The notes: a model not told the origin generated them from the letters alone. 64,000 nucleotides of DNA from Micromonospora mirobrigensis (GCF_900091555.1 NZ_FMCX01000003.1:62001-126000), one strand, 5' to 3'; counted from the stretch's first letter, positions 36,216 to 45,029 are shown. Program-made: numbers and translations.

Positions 36216-36890
36216 ATGCAGCGAGGTAGCCGCGACGAGCTGATCTGCCACCTGGTCGAGGCGGTCGGGTCCGTCGCCGTGGCTCACCCGACGCGGGTGG
36301 CTGTCGACGGGCCCCCCGCCGCCGGCAAGACCACCCTCGCCGACGAGCTGGCCGTCGCCCTGCGCGGGCGGGGCCGCGAGGTCGTACGCGCCACGATCGA
36401 CGACTTTCTCTTCCCCCGTGCCCGGCGCTACCGGCGCGGTGAGTACTCGGCCGAGGGCTGCTACGTCGACACCCACGACCACGGTTCGCTGAAGCGGGTC
36501 CTGCTGGACCCGCTCGGCCCGGGCGGGGATCGCCGCTTCCGGACCGCGGTCTACGACCACGGCACGGACACCGTGTCGTTCCCGCCGGTCAGGACCGCCT
36601 CCGCCGACGCCGTGCTGGTCCTCGACGGCGTGTTCCTCATGCGCCCGGAGCTTGCCGACCGGTGGGACCTGAGCATCTTCGTGTCGACCGCGCTCGACAC
36701 GACGGTGGATCGGGCGGTGGTCCGGGAGCGCCGGGTGTCGTCCCGGGCCGACGTGGAGCGGCGCTGGCGTGAGCGCTACCTCCCCGCCCAGCGGTTGTAC
36801 CTCGCCACGGTCCGCCCGACCGATCACGTCGACGTCGTCGTGCGCAACGACGATCCCCAACGGCCGGTCTGGGAGACCCGGACCCGCTGA
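36216..36890 (+). CDS. Uridine kinase-like P-loop protein
   Basis: This 224-residue protein has VAVDGPPAAGKTTLADEL (Walker A) near residue 30, TIDDFLFPRARRY, and VLVLDGVFLMRPEL as the Walker B-like strand, followed by an Arg-rich region (RAVVRERRVSSRADVERRWRE). The set matches actinobacterial uridine kinase-like proteins of unknown acceptor. ATG 36216 has GGGAG upstream. It lies 35 bases after the GNAT gene and may share its transcript. Confidence 0.85.
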   Translation: MQRGSRDELICHLVEAVGSVAVAHPTRVAVDGPPAAGKTTLADELAVALRGRGREVVRATIDDFLFPRARRYRRGEYSAEGCYVDTHDHGSLKRVLLDPLGPGGDRRFRTAVYDHGTDTVSFPPVRTASADAVLVLDGVFLMRPELADRWDLSIFVSTALDTTVDRAVVRERRVSSRADVERRWRERYLPAQRLYLATVRPTDHVDVVVRNDDPQRPVWETRTR

Positions 36891-36941
36891 CCGCGCTCAG
36901 TCCCGCACCGTTCCGGGCCACCGCGCCGCCGGCTGAGGCAC

Positions 36942-37618
36942 TAAGGGGGTGTCTCAGTTGGTGAGGTCGCGGCCTCGGGCATGATCTTCTATTCGTGGCG
37001 GATGTTGTCGGGGACATGATCCAGACCTGGGCGCCGGAGGACTTGTGGGCGGTCGCGCAGCCGTTGATTCCGGCCGCAGGGTGGTGGGAAGCGGCGGGCT
37101 GAAGACCGGGCCGTCCTGGCGGCGATCGCGTACATGGTGCAGGCCGGCTGCTCGTGGCGGAAGCTGCCCGCTGCGTTGTTCGGGGTGTCGCGGCCGACGG
37201 TGCACCGCCGGTTCACCGAGTGGACCCGGTACGGCTTGTGGGAGCAGATCCATCACGAGCTGCTGCACCGGTTGAACACCGCCGGTGGGATCGACTGGCC
37301 GAGAGTGATGATCGACTCGATCAGTGTCCGGGCGCTGAAAAGGGGGACCTGACGGGGCCAAACCCGGTCGACCGCGGCAAACCAGGCTCGAAGATCCACG
37401 TGTTGTGCGACCGGCGGGGCGTTCCGCTGCAGGTGTTGATCTCCGCCGCGAACACCCCGGACGCGCAGTTGCTGTTCCCGCTGTTGGATGCGATGCCCCG
37501 GCGGCTCGCCCGCCGCTACGAACGCAAAGCCGAACATTTCCAAGCCTTCGCCGACTTCGCCGCCGTCCTCATCTGCCACCGCCGACTCGCAAAAATCACC
37601 GACTGAGACACCCCCTTA
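36942..37618 (+). mobile_element. Decayed IS5/IS427-type insertion sequence, copy 1
   Basis: Inverted terminal repeats of 23 bp (36942-36964 and 37596-37618) match except at one base. Between them is a transposase in pieces. The element is 677 bp, shorter than intact relatives. It truncates the tetR gene to its right. Confidence 0.85.
36995..37606 (+). pseudogene. IS5/IS427-type transposase, frameshifted and internally deleted
   Basis: An N-terminal piece (GTG about 36995: IQTWAPEDLWAVAQPLIPA) is followed in another frame by PQGGGKRRAEDRAVLAAIAY and GCSWRKLPAALFGVSRPTVH. A third segment, one frame back after AAAAGGGGG, reads GPNPVDRGKPGSKIHVL. The A/G run may be a natural -1 frameshift site, but the first shift is a small deletion. 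The region between LDAMP and RRYERKAEHFQAF, which should hold the later catalytic residues, is also missing. It is therefore inactive. Confidence 0.8.
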
Positions 37619-38022
37619 TGCCGACCAGCCGGGCATTGCTCCAAATGAGAGCCTCGACGTCCGCACCGACGTACCGCCCGAGCCAGGCGTGAAACGCTTC
37701 GACCAGTCGCGCGGGGAGGTGCGTCGTCTCGTCCGCGAGCGCCTCGTCCGCGAGCGCCTCGTCCGCGAGCGCCTCGTCCACGCTGCGACAGGGCGGTGTC
37801 GAGGTCGTGCGCGACCGCCGCCCGGAACAGGTCTTCCTTGGTCGAGAAGCAAAAGTAGAAGTACAGGCCGGGTCTGGAGATGTCGCCGGCCTGGGCCACT
37901 CGGTCCATCGACGTCTTGCGGAGGCCGTGCCGCGCGAAGAAGACGGTCACCGCGCTGGCGAGCACCTGGTGCCGCCGCTGCCGGCACCGACGTCCGAGGC
38001 CACCATGGGACCGACAATACAC
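37619..38022 (-). pseudogene. TetR-family regulator, frameshifted and truncated by an IS
   Basis: The start (38022) encodes a TetR helix-turn-helix: VLASAVTVFFARHGLRKTSM, DRVAQAGDISRPGLYFYF, FSTKEDLFRAAVAHDLDTAL. The frame then runs into a 15-bp repeat array (about 37729-37785); a one-base shift there moves the protein to another frame (VDEALADEALADE, then LPARLVEAFHAWLGRYVGADVEAL). That frame is cut off by the IS at 37618. The divergent SDR gene is the likely former target. Confidence 0.8.
37729..37785. repeat. 15-bp tandem repeat array in tetR
   Basis: About three and a half copies of a 15-bp unit (core GCCTCGTCCGCGAGC) lie in the broken tetR gene. In the original frame each unit encodes ADEAL. 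Confidence 0.75.
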
Positions 38023-38170
38023 TTTGATCGGATAGGGCTTGATGTTCCATTTGCGCCGTTAGGCTCCCGGGGGCTGGGCCAGTGCGCGCCTCCTCCACCG
38101 CTGGCAGGGGCGGTATGCGAGCTGTTCCACGAGTGAACATTCCGTATGGTAGTGATCTTGGGAGTAACCG

Positions 38171-38980
38171 ATGACAAAGACCGTGCTGATCACGGGTACC
38201 TCCACCGGCATGGGGCACGAACTGGTGCTGCAGTTTGCACGGCGAGGCTGGAACGTCGCAGCGACACTGCGCGACCCGGCGAAGGCGGACCCGTCCTTCG
38301 CGGAACTCCCTGGCGTGCTCGTGCTCCCCCTCGACGTCACGAACCCGGAGACGATCCGCGCCGCCGTCAGCGAGGCCACCGAGCGGTTCGGCCAGATCGA
38401 CGCCGTGGTCAACAACGCCGGGTATGCGCAGCTGGGGACGCTGGAGGAGGTCTCTCTCGACCAGTGGCGCGACCAGTACGAGACCAACGTCTTCGGCGTG
38501 GTGGCCGTCATCCAGGCGGTCCTGCCCCAGATGCGTCAACGGCGGGCGGGGCACATCCTCATCACCTCGTCGATGGGCGGCCAGGTGAGCCTGCCGACCA
38601 TGTCCAGCTACACCAGTTCAAAGTTCGCCGTCGAGGGCATCGGCGAAGGCTTGGCGAAGGAGGTCGCCCCGCTCGGCATCGACGTGACCATCGTCGAGCC
38701 AGCCGGGTTCACCACCCCGTTCTTCCAGAACCTGCGCCAGGCCGGGACGCCCCTGAACGACTACGATCCGGCCCGGGATGCCATGGCGGCGTTCGGCAAG
38801 ACCTCGGTGCGCGCCGACCTCGAGAAGTCGATGTCCGCGATTGCCGACATCACGGGCATCGAGAACCCGCCATTGCGCCTGGCCCTCGGCAGCTTCGGCC
38901 TCACCATGGTGCGCGGCAAGCTCGCCGAGCTGGCGGAGAACTACGCGGCCTACGAGGAGATCACCCGCGCCGTCGACTGA
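38171..38980 (+). CDS. Short-chain dehydrogenase/reductase
   Basis: This 269-residue classical SDR has TGTSTGMGHE (cofactor motif) near residue 9, VVNNAGYAQLG, ITSSMGG with the catalytic Ser, and YTSSK carrying catalytic Tyr and Lys. ATG 38171 has GGAG 7 bases upstream. The gene is intact although its divergent tetR neighbour is broken, so expression may be constitutive. A transposase fragment begins directly at its stop. The substrate is unknown. Confidence 0.92.
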   Translation: MTKTVLITGTSTGMGHELVLQFARRGWNVAATLRDPAKADPSFAELPGVLVLPLDVTNPETIRAAVSEATERFGQIDAVVNNAGYAQLGTLEEVSLDQWRDQYETNVFGVVAVIQAVLPQMRQRRAGHILITSSMGGQVSLPTMSSYTSSKFAVEGIGEGLAKEVAPLGIDVTIVEPAGFTTPFFQNLRQAGTPLNDYDPARDAMAAFGKTSVRADLEKSMSAIADITGIENPPLRLALGSFGLTMVRGKLAELAENYAAYEEITRAVD

Positions 38981-39119
38981 CAGTGAGCGCGGCGGCCGCG
39001 TTCGGGAAGTGCCCGCGGGCGCGGACAGCGCGGCGGATGCGGGCGCTGACGCTCTCGATGGCCTTGGTGGAGCAGACGATGGCGCGGATCTCGGCGTCGA
39101 AGGCCAGGAACGGCACGAA
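38981..39119 (-). pseudogene. IS256-family transposase fragment
   Basis: The minus strand encodes about 46 residues: FVPFLAFDAEIRAIVCSTKA, then IESVSARIRRAVRARGHFPN. This matches the conserved C-terminal region of mutator/IS256 transposases (the T/S-NAIES-R-RRA-RGHFPN pattern). Both ends are cut: the fragment joins the SDR stop on one side and the second IS5-type copy on the other. Confidence 0.75.
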
Positions 39120-39130
39120 CTAACTCCGCC

Positions 39131-39391
39131 CATGGCCTGCTCCCACAACCGCACGATCGGGCAGCGTGCAGCTTCCGCAACGAGAAGCCGGCCTGCACCA
39201 TGTACGCGATCGCCGCCAGGACGGCCCGGTCTTCAGCCCGCCGCTTCCCACCACCCTGCGGCCGGAATCAACGGCTGCGCGACCGCCCACAAGTCCTCCG
39301 GCGCCCAGGTCTGGATCATGTCCCCGACAACATCCGCCACGAATAGAAGATCATGCCCGAGGCCGCGACCTCACCAACTGAGACACCCGCT
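39131..39391 (-). mobile_element. IS5/IS427-type insertion sequence, truncated inverted copy 2
   Basis: Reading the minus strand from 39391, about 205 bases are practically identical to the left end of copy 1, including the same frame-breaking join in the transposase (ATTCCGGCCGCAGGG). After about 39161 the match jumps to a short piece near GTGGGAGCAG, then ends. The outer bases of the terminal repeat have changed. Confidence 0.8.
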
Positions 39392-39403
39392 AACGTCGGG
39401 TCC

Positions 39404-39838
39404 GTGGTCGCCACAGCAGCAGGCCGGTTCCGGCGTACGCCGATCGAGCGCGCGGATCAGCGCGTCGCCTGGGAGCGCTCGGACCAGGCGTTCTTCGCCG
39501 CCGGCGCCTGTCACATCCTCGCCTGGACGTGCCGGGACTCCTTTCCCGACCGGCGGATCGACCTGGCCGGGGTGCGCTACGTGGGTGACCCGCAGGTCTT
39601 CCACGTCTGGGCCGTCCGGGACGGCTGGGCGTACGACCATTCGGGCTGGAACCCGGAGCCGGAACTGCTCGCGGCCAACGCGGCCTTCGAGGACCGGCCG
39701 CTGGAACGCGTCGCGCTCGGCGACGACCTGGCCGAGTTCTGCGCGGCGCACCACTCCCGCCTGCCGCACCAGTACTGGGGCGACCCGCTCCCCCGGGCCC
39801 GCGCCTACCTGAGCCGCCACACCCCACCCTGGGCCTGA
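39404..39838 (+). CDS. Conserved hypothetical protein
   Basis: This protein of about 144 residues starts at GTG 39404, just beyond the IS fragment. It has a balanced globular composition with ERSDQAFFAAGACHILAWTC, VFHVWAVRDGWAYDHSGWNP and HQYWGDPLPRARAYL. The pattern is familiar from actinobacterial hypothetical proteins but has no assigned role. The IS may have removed its original upstream region; the first few codons are uncertain. Confidence 0.65.
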   Translation: MVATAAGRFRRTPIERADQRVAWERSDQAFFAAGACHILAWTCRDSFPDRRIDLAGVRYVGDPQVFHVWAVRDGWAYDHSGWNPEPELLAANAAFEDRPLERVALGDDLAEFCAAHHSRLPHQYWGDPLPRARAYLSRHTPPWA

Positions 39839-39899
39839 CCCGGCACGGGGCCGCCCCGACCGGCGTCGGTGACCCCGGCCGGGGCTCTGCGGCCGCGGT

Positions 39900-41063
39900 T
39901 CAGGGCACGCTGATCGGGATGACCGCCTCCGGCTCGTCGATCGTGACCTGCCCGTCGAACGGCGGCAGCTGCGAGATGGACACGTAGTGGTTGCCGAGGC
40001 CGACCGGATCGTCGAGCGACACCGGCCGGTCGTCCGCGGCGAACGTGAACGGCACCGAGATGCGCGACCGCGCGCGTGGTCCGGGGAGGGTGCAGACGAG
40101 TGCCGTCTGGTCGCTGGACGGCCGGACGGCACAACCCTGCCAGCCCGCACCCGCCGGCCGGAGCTGAGCCGGCAGGACGAGCAGGATCTGCAGCCGGGCG
40201 ACGTCGACGTCGCCCTCGTTGCTCACCGTCACCGTCAGCCGGCCGGTGAACCCGTTGCCGACCGGCCGGAACGGCAGCGCGGAGGCGACGACGGAGAGCC
40301 GGGCCGCCGGTGGCCGCGCGGGGAACGTCGTCGGGCCCGCCACCTGCCGGAACCGGCCGTCCCGCCAGGCATACGTACGCCACTGGTTCGGCACCGAGTT
40401 CTGCCCGCCGTCGGTGTACTCCTTCGAGACCAGCACGGCGACCCGCCCATCGCCGCGCGCCTCGAGATGGTCCATCATCGCGAGTCCGTCCCGCGTGCCG
40501 ACGACCCGGCCGATCGGCACGAAGGTCCGGCCGGTGCGGCGGAACGCCACGATCTGACTGCCGCCCGACTCCGGCCCCTCGCCACACATCAGGTGGGCCA
40601 CGTAGTCCTCGGCGCCGTCCAGGTCGACGTCCGTCGCGACGTACGACAGGACGTTCACCGCCCGGTGCACGCCGTCGCCCGGGGACTGGCCACCGGTCAG
40701 GGTGACCGTGCCCGTCGTGCAGGTGGCGTCCGCGGTGGCCCCCCAGGAGGGCACCGTGACGGTGGCCGACGCGAGTGGGCCGATGTCCGGCTGCCCGCTC
40801 TGCTGCTCGGTCGGCAGCGTGGTCGGTGCCGGTGCCGTCGGTGCCGGGGTGGTTGCGGACGGCACGGGTGGGCGGTCGGCGCGGACCCCGATGACGGTGC
40901 CCAGTGCCACGGCGGCGACGGTGAGTCCGGCGACCACGCTGGCCGCGGTACGACGGACCCGGATGCGGTGGGAGGTGGCGAGGGCCCGCTCGCGCAGGTC
41001 GACCGCATCCGCCTCGGCGGCGATCTCACTCAGTCCTCGGCGCAGGTCGTCGATGTCGATCAT
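39900..41063 (-). CDS. Single-pass membrane protein, probable partner of the adjacent ECF sigma factor
   Basis: This 387-residue protein has a cytoplasmic helical N-terminus (MIDIDDLRRGLSEIAAEADA), a transmembrane helix (about residues 40-60), a Pro/Thr-rich stretch, and a large extracytoplasmic domain with DVDLDGAEDYVAHL and a late beta-sandwich-like part. It overlaps the sigma gene (ATGA), as anti-sigma genes usually do. No ZAS or other named anti-sigma motif is visible, so the anti-sigma role is inferred from context. Confidence 0.7.
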   Translation of the reverse strand: MIDIDDLRRGLSEIAAEADAVDLRERALATSHRIRVRRTAASVVAGLTVAAVALGTVIGVRADRPPVPSATTPAPTAPAPTTLPTEQQSGQPDIGPLASATVTVPSWGATADATCTTGTVTLTGGQSPGDGVHRAVNVLSYVATDVDLDGAEDYVAHLMCGEGPESGGSQIVAFRRTGRTFVPIGRVVGTRDGLAMMDHLEARGDGRVAVLVSKEYTDGGQNSVPNQWRTYAWRDGRFRQVAGPTTFPARPPAARLSVVASALPFRPVGNGFTGRLTVTVSNEGDVDVARLQILLVLPAQLRPAGAGWQGCAVRPSSDQTALVCTLPGPRARSRISVPFTFAADDRPVSLDDPVGLGNHYVSISQLPPFDGQVTIDEPEAVIPISVP

Positions 41064-41605
41064 CGCGTCCCTCCGGTCTTGTGGAGGCCGTCGAGCTCGG
41101 GCGCGAGGATCCGCAGCCGCTCGAGCGCCTTCGCGGTCTGGCTCTTGATGGTGCCGACGCTGACCCCCATGGTCTCCGCCGCCTGCGCCTCGGTCAGGTC
41201 GTCGAAGAACCTCAGGATGATCACCGCTCGCTGTTTGGGGGTGAGGCGGGACAGCGCACTGCGCAACGACAACCGCAGCACCGTGTGGTCGGCGTGGTCG
41301 GACTGCACCCCGGACCAGTCGGGCAGGTGACCGGTGAACGCCTCGACGACGCGGCGCCGCCGCCAGCGGGTCACCTGGAGGTGGTACATCGTCTTGCGGG
41401 CGTACGCCTCGGCGTTTCCGGTGGCGTGCAGGTTCCGCCAGGCGCGATGGGTCAGCCCCAGCGCGCTCTGCACGAGGTCCTCGGCCAGGTGCTGATCGCC
41501 GGTGAGCAGGTAGGCCGAACGGATCAGGGCGGGCGTCCTGGCCCGGACGAACGCGTCGAAGTCAGCGACGGAAGCGTCCACCTTCGCCCCTTCCCGACCG
41601 GTCAT
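41060..41605 (-). CDS. ECF RNA polymerase sigma factor, SigE family
   Basis: This 181-residue ECF sigma factor has region 2 in DFDAFVRARTPALIRSAYLL, GDQHLAEDLVQSALGLTHRAW, and region 4 in LSRLTPKQRAVIILRFFDDL, TEAQAAETMGVSVGTIKSQT. This set is typical of the SigE-family ECFs of streptomycetes and relatives. It shares ATGA with the membrane-protein gene. A gap of 141 bases separates it from a divergent small gene. Confidence 0.92.
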   Translation of the reverse strand: MTGREGAKVDASVADFDAFVRARTPALIRSAYLLTGDQHLAEDLVQSALGLTHRAWRNLHATGNAEAYARKTMYHLQVTRWRRRRVVEAFTGHLPDWSGVQSDHADHTVLRLSLRSALSRLTPKQRAVIILRFFDDLTEAQAAETMGVSVGTIKSQTAKALERLRILAPELDGLHKTGGTR

Positions 41606-41746
41606 GTGGAGGTGACATACCAGCTAAGACGACGATCGGCGGCGAAGAGTTGGGACCGGGACGGACAATTGTGCGGTCGGGGTCGGCGGTGACCGGAGTG
41701 TTCCGCCGAGCGGGTGGGTCGGTGCCCGCGGCGGAGGGGAGCAGCG

Positions 41747-42025
41747 GTGCACGACGAGCCGGAGCCGGGCCTGGCGCCCCCGGAACACTCCCCCACCTAC
41801 CAGGGCGAACCCCTCCTGATCACCGTCGACGGTGAGGACTTCCGCGTCCGGCGACGCGCCGACGCCCCGGGCACCTACGACTTCGACTGGCTCACCGGGC
41901 CGCACCCGTACGGCTTCGGACTGGGCCGGTCCGACGGTCACGAGCTGAGCCGGCCGGAGCTGGAGCGACACATCCGCGATTTCCTCGCCCAGATCGACCC
42001 CGCCACCGGATACCTGGGCGACTGA
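41747..42025 (+). CDS. Small hypothetical protein
   Basis: This 92-residue acidic protein starts at GTG 41747 with GAGGGGAG upstream. It includes LLITVDGEDFRVRRR, TYDFDWLTGPHPYGFGLGRS and LERHIRDFLAQIDP. The pattern suggests a compact beta-hairpin plus helix; I recall no named family. It lies between two ECF sigma modules and may belong to either regulon. Confidence 0.7.
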   Translation: MHDEPEPGLAPPEHSPTYQGEPLLITVDGEDFRVRRRADAPGTYDFDWLTGPHPYGFGLGRSDGHELSRPELERHIRDFLAQIDPATGYLGD

Positions 42026-42098
42026 CGGCCACCGTGCAACCTTCCACCGGGCTTACCGCGACTAGGGGATGACAGGAGCCGGCTGGAAGAGGAGCAGG

Positions 42099-42620
42099 AT
42101 GCGGCCCGACCTCGAACGGGAGTACGTCGAGTACGTGACGGCCCGGCTACCCCGCCTGCACCGCACCGCGTACCTGCTGTGCGCCGACGCCTTCCAGGCC
42201 GACGACATCGTGCAGGCGACGCTCACCGCGCTCTATCTGAACTGGTCGCGGGCCGTGGGCGCCGACAACCTCGACGGGTACGTGCACCGGATCCTGGTGC
42301 GACGTTACCTCGACGAGCGGCGTCGCCGGTGGTCGCGGGTGCTGCTCGGCGACCGGGTCCCGGAGCTGACCGCCGCGCCCGACGACGACGTGGAGGCGCG
42401 TGACGAGCTGGTGACGGCGTTGCGGGCGCTGCCGAAGGGGCAGCGGGCGGTCGTGGTGCTGCGCTACTTCGGGGACCTGTCGGTCGAGGCGACGGCGGCG
42501 GCGCTCGGCTGCTCGACGGGCAACGTCAAGAGCCAGTGCGCGCGCGGGCTCGCCGCGCTCCGGGAGGCGCTCGGCCCCCGGCATCCGGTCGGTGCCGCGA
42601 ACACCACGAAGGGTCGATGA
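42099..42620 (+). CDS. ECF RNA polymerase sigma factor, SigE family
   Basis: This sigma factor is about 173 residues long, with region 2 in VTARLPRLHRTAYLLCADAF, QADDIVQATLTALYLNW, and region 4 in LRALPKGQRAVVVLRYFGDL, SVEATAAALGCSTGNVKSQC. The start is ATG 42099 after AGAGGAG; an upstream ATG at 42069 is possible. The stop overlaps the next gene (ATGA). It is the second SigE-type sigma gene within 1.1 kb, in opposite orientation to the first. Confidence 0.92.
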   Translation: MRPDLEREYVEYVTARLPRLHRTAYLLCADAFQADDIVQATLTALYLNWSRAVGADNLDGYVHRILVRRYLDERRRRWSRVLLGDRVPELTAAPDDDVEARDELVTALRALPKGQRAVVVLRYFGDLSVEATAAALGCSTGNVKSQCARGLAALREALGPRHPVGAANTTKGR

Positions 42621-43840
42621 TGGACGAGGAAGATCAGTTGCGGGACCGGCTCGCGGCGGTCGACGTGCCGCCGAGCCGGATCGAGGTGGCGGCCCTGCTC
42701 GGTGCCGGGCGCCGGGCCGCCTTTCGCCGCCGCTCGCTGCGGGCGTCCGGCGGGGTCGCGCTGGCCACGGCGGCGCTGCTGGCGGTGCCGCCGGTGCTGA
42801 CCGGCGGTACGGGTCGCCCGGCGGACCGGTCGGCCCTCGGGCCGACCGCCACCACCCCGGCGGCGACCACGCCGGCCAGGGCGACGCCGCCGGCCACGCC
42901 CGCCACCAAGGCCGGCCCGACCGCCGGCTGCCGCCCGGCCGAGCTGCCCGTGCCGCCCGGCACGCGGAACGTCGAACCCGCCGCGGTCGACCCGACCGGC
43001 CGGTACGTCGTGGGCAACGGCACCGTCGGGCAGGACTTCCGGCCGGTCCTGTGGACCGACGGGAAGCCGCGGGCGCTGCCGGTGCCCGGGACGTCGGTCC
43101 AGGCCACCGCCGTCAACGCCGGTGGCGTCGTGGTCGGCCTGGTTCAGAACGGCAGGCAGGAGTACGTCGCCCGCTACGCCGACGGTGTCTGGACGCGGCT
43201 GCGTACCCCGCCGGGGAAGTGGCACCCGTACCCGACACCGAAGATCAACCGCGCGGGCGACGTCGTGATCAATGTGGAGCCGAGCGGCAACTCCGGCGGC
43301 GAGGGCAGCATCGCCCTGCTCTGGAAGGCGGGCTCGACCACGGCCGTCCGGCTGCCGCTGCCGGCGGGCGCCAACGTCCACGCCATCACCGACGACGGCA
43401 CGCTGGTCGGCGGGACCTACGTCGACGGCGTCGGGACGGCGGCGTACGCCTGGAACCAGCGGGGCGTCGGCCGTAAGCTGCCGGTTCCGGCCGGCCAGAC
43501 CGGCCTGGCGTACGCGGCGCGGGGCGACTGGGTGACCGGCGGGGCCTGGCCGTCGGAGTCCGTCGCCCGGTGGAACCTCCGCACCGGTCAGGTGATCGTG
43601 GGTCCCCGGTGGACGCACGGCACCGGGTCGCAGCCGTACGGACCGGGTACGGCGGTGAACGCCTCGGGTTGGGTGGTCGCCCTCGGCACGGTGCTGCGGG
43701 CCGGGAAGCCTGTCGAGTTGACCCTGCCCGACGGGCGGACCGGCCGGGCGTCGGACGTCTCCGACGACGGGCTGGTGGTCGGCTCGGCGTTCAGCGATCC
43801 CGGCAGCCGCCACCTGGGGCCCCGCGTCTGGCGGTGCTGA
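42617..43840 (+). CDS. Single-pass membrane protein with repeat-rich extracytoplasmic domain, sigma-factor partner
   Basis: This 407-residue protein has a short cytoplasmic N-terminus (MMDEEDQLRDRLAAVDVPPS), a transmembrane helix (about residues 42-62), and an Ala/Thr/Pro linker. The extracytoplasmic domain follows, with repeated strands such as DPTGRYVVGNGTV, NAGGVVVGLV, TDDGTLVGGTYV and SDDGLVVGSAF. These look like HAF/beta-propeller-type repeats. It overlaps the sigma gene and is probably its membrane-bound regulator, by analogy with the first module. No named anti-sigma domain is seen. Confidence 0.7.
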   Translation: MMDEEDQLRDRLAAVDVPPSRIEVAALLGAGRRAAFRRRSLRASGGVALATAALLAVPPVLTGGTGRPADRSALGPTATTPAATTPARATPPATPATKAGPTAGCRPAELPVPPGTRNVEPAAVDPTGRYVVGNGTVGQDFRPVLWTDGKPRALPVPGTSVQATAVNAGGVVVGLVQNGRQEYVARYADGVWTRLRTPPGKWHPYPTPKINRAGDVVINVEPSGNSGGEGSIALLWKAGSTTAVRLPLPAGANVHAITDDGTLVGGTYVDGVGTAAYAWNQRGVGRKLPVPAGQTGLAYAARGDWVTGGAWPSESVARWNLRTGQVIVGPRWTHGTGSQPYGPGTAVNASGWVVALGTVLRAGKPVELTLPDGRTGRASDVSDDGLVVGSAFSDPGSRHLGPRVWRC

Positions 43841-43942
43841 GCGGGTGCGTACCCGACAGGGGTGCGCCCGCTGCGAGGTGGGGGGTACGGCGCTGCGGGG
43901 CCGGCACCGCGCGGTGCCGGTCCGCCGCCACCGGGCCGTCAG

Positions 43943-44830
43943 TCAGTCGCGGTCGGCGTCGCGCATCCAGAGCGGCAGGGCGCGGGTGTCGTCCTGGCCG
44001 TGCCCGTCGGCGTGGGCCGCGTCGCCGACCCCGCGGGCCGCCTCGACCAGCGGCAGCTTCGGCTCGGTCGCCAGGCAGAGCCGCAGGTCCTTGGTGAGCA
44101 TGTCCACCGTGAAACCGGCCGTCTCCGGTGGTCCGGCGGCCAGGATCTGGCGTACGCCGGGGAAGGCCGCGCCGAGCGGGCCGGCGGCGATCAGCTCGTC
44201 CACCACGTCGGCGGGCAGGTCGAGGGTGGCGGCCAGGCGCAGCGCGTCGCCGATGCCGGCCAGGGCCAGACCGAGGGTGAGGTTGCGGACCAGTTTCGCG
44301 GCGCTGCCCGCCCCGGTCGGGCCGACGTGCCGCACCTGCTCCGGGTCGCCCCAGAGTTCCAGCAGCGGGCGGGCCGCCGCCACGTCGGCGTCGTCGCCGC
44401 CGGCCAGCACGCCGAGGGTGCCCTCGGTGGCCGGGCCGACCGACCCGTAGACCGGCGCGTCGACGTAGCGCAGGCGGTGCTCGCGCAGCCGGTCGGCCAT
44501 CCGCCGGGAGGCGTCCGGGCCGATGGTGCTGGCGTCGACCACCAGGGTTTCCGGCGCCGCGCCCGAGGTGACCCCGTCCGGACCGAGCAGCACCTGCTCC
44601 ACTGCGTCCGGGTCGGCGAGCATCAGCACCACCACGTCCCGGCCGGCGGCGGCCTCGGCGGGGCTGCCGGCGACCGTCGCGCCGGCCGATCCCAGGGCCT
44701 CCGCCCTGCCGGGGCTGCGGTTCCACACAGCCAGGTCGTGGCCGGCGGCCAGCACGTGCCGGGCCATCGGGGCGCCCATCCGTCCCAGGCCGAGGAAGGC
44801 GACCCGCAGTCGCCGGGAGTCGTCAGTCAT
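43943..44830 (-). CDS. NAD(P)-dependent beta-hydroxyacid dehydrogenase-like protein
   Basis: This 295-residue protein has the 6-phosphogluconate/3-hydroxyisobutyrate dehydrogenase plan: FLGLGRMGAPMARHVLAAGH at the N-terminus, VDASTIGPDASRRMA, DAPVYGSVGPATEGTL, and GAGSAAKLVRNLTLG with the catalytic Lys and Asn. ATG 44830 directly precedes the Rossmann fold. The substrate may be a beta-hydroxyacid or an imine (related imine reductases exist). It is convergent with the preceding membrane-protein gene. Confidence 0.88.
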   Translation of the reverse strand: MTDDSRRLRVAFLGLGRMGAPMARHVLAAGHDLAVWNRSPGRAEALGSAGATVAGSPAEAAAGRDVVVLMLADPDAVEQVLLGPDGVTSGAAPETLVVDASTIGPDASRRMADRLREHRLRYVDAPVYGSVGPATEGTLGVLAGGDDADVAAARPLLELWGDPEQVRHVGPTGAGSAAKLVRNLTLGLALAGIGDALRLAATLDLPADVVDELIAAGPLGAAFPGVRQILAAGPPETAGFTVDMLTKDLRLCLATEPKLPLVEAARGVGDAAHADGHGQDDTRALPLWMRDADRD

Positions 44831-45029
44831 GCCGCCAGTCAACCGCACCACCGGCCGCCCCGCCGGGCGGACCGCGGCGGACGACGACGTCGAGCCGGGG
44901 GCCTCCGCACCCGGGCGACGGGGTGCGTACCGAGGGTGACCAGGGCGGATGCCTCGTGCTATTCTCCGACGTCGATCTACGTCCGCGCGGGCCCGTCCGG
45001 GATCGCTGCCGGAAGGACCGCCTCTCCCG

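Noticed and set aside
37154..37606. Single 150-codon frame as an intact IS protein
   Set aside because: Its first two thirds are out of frame with the transposase motifs; only the last part is real transposase sequence.
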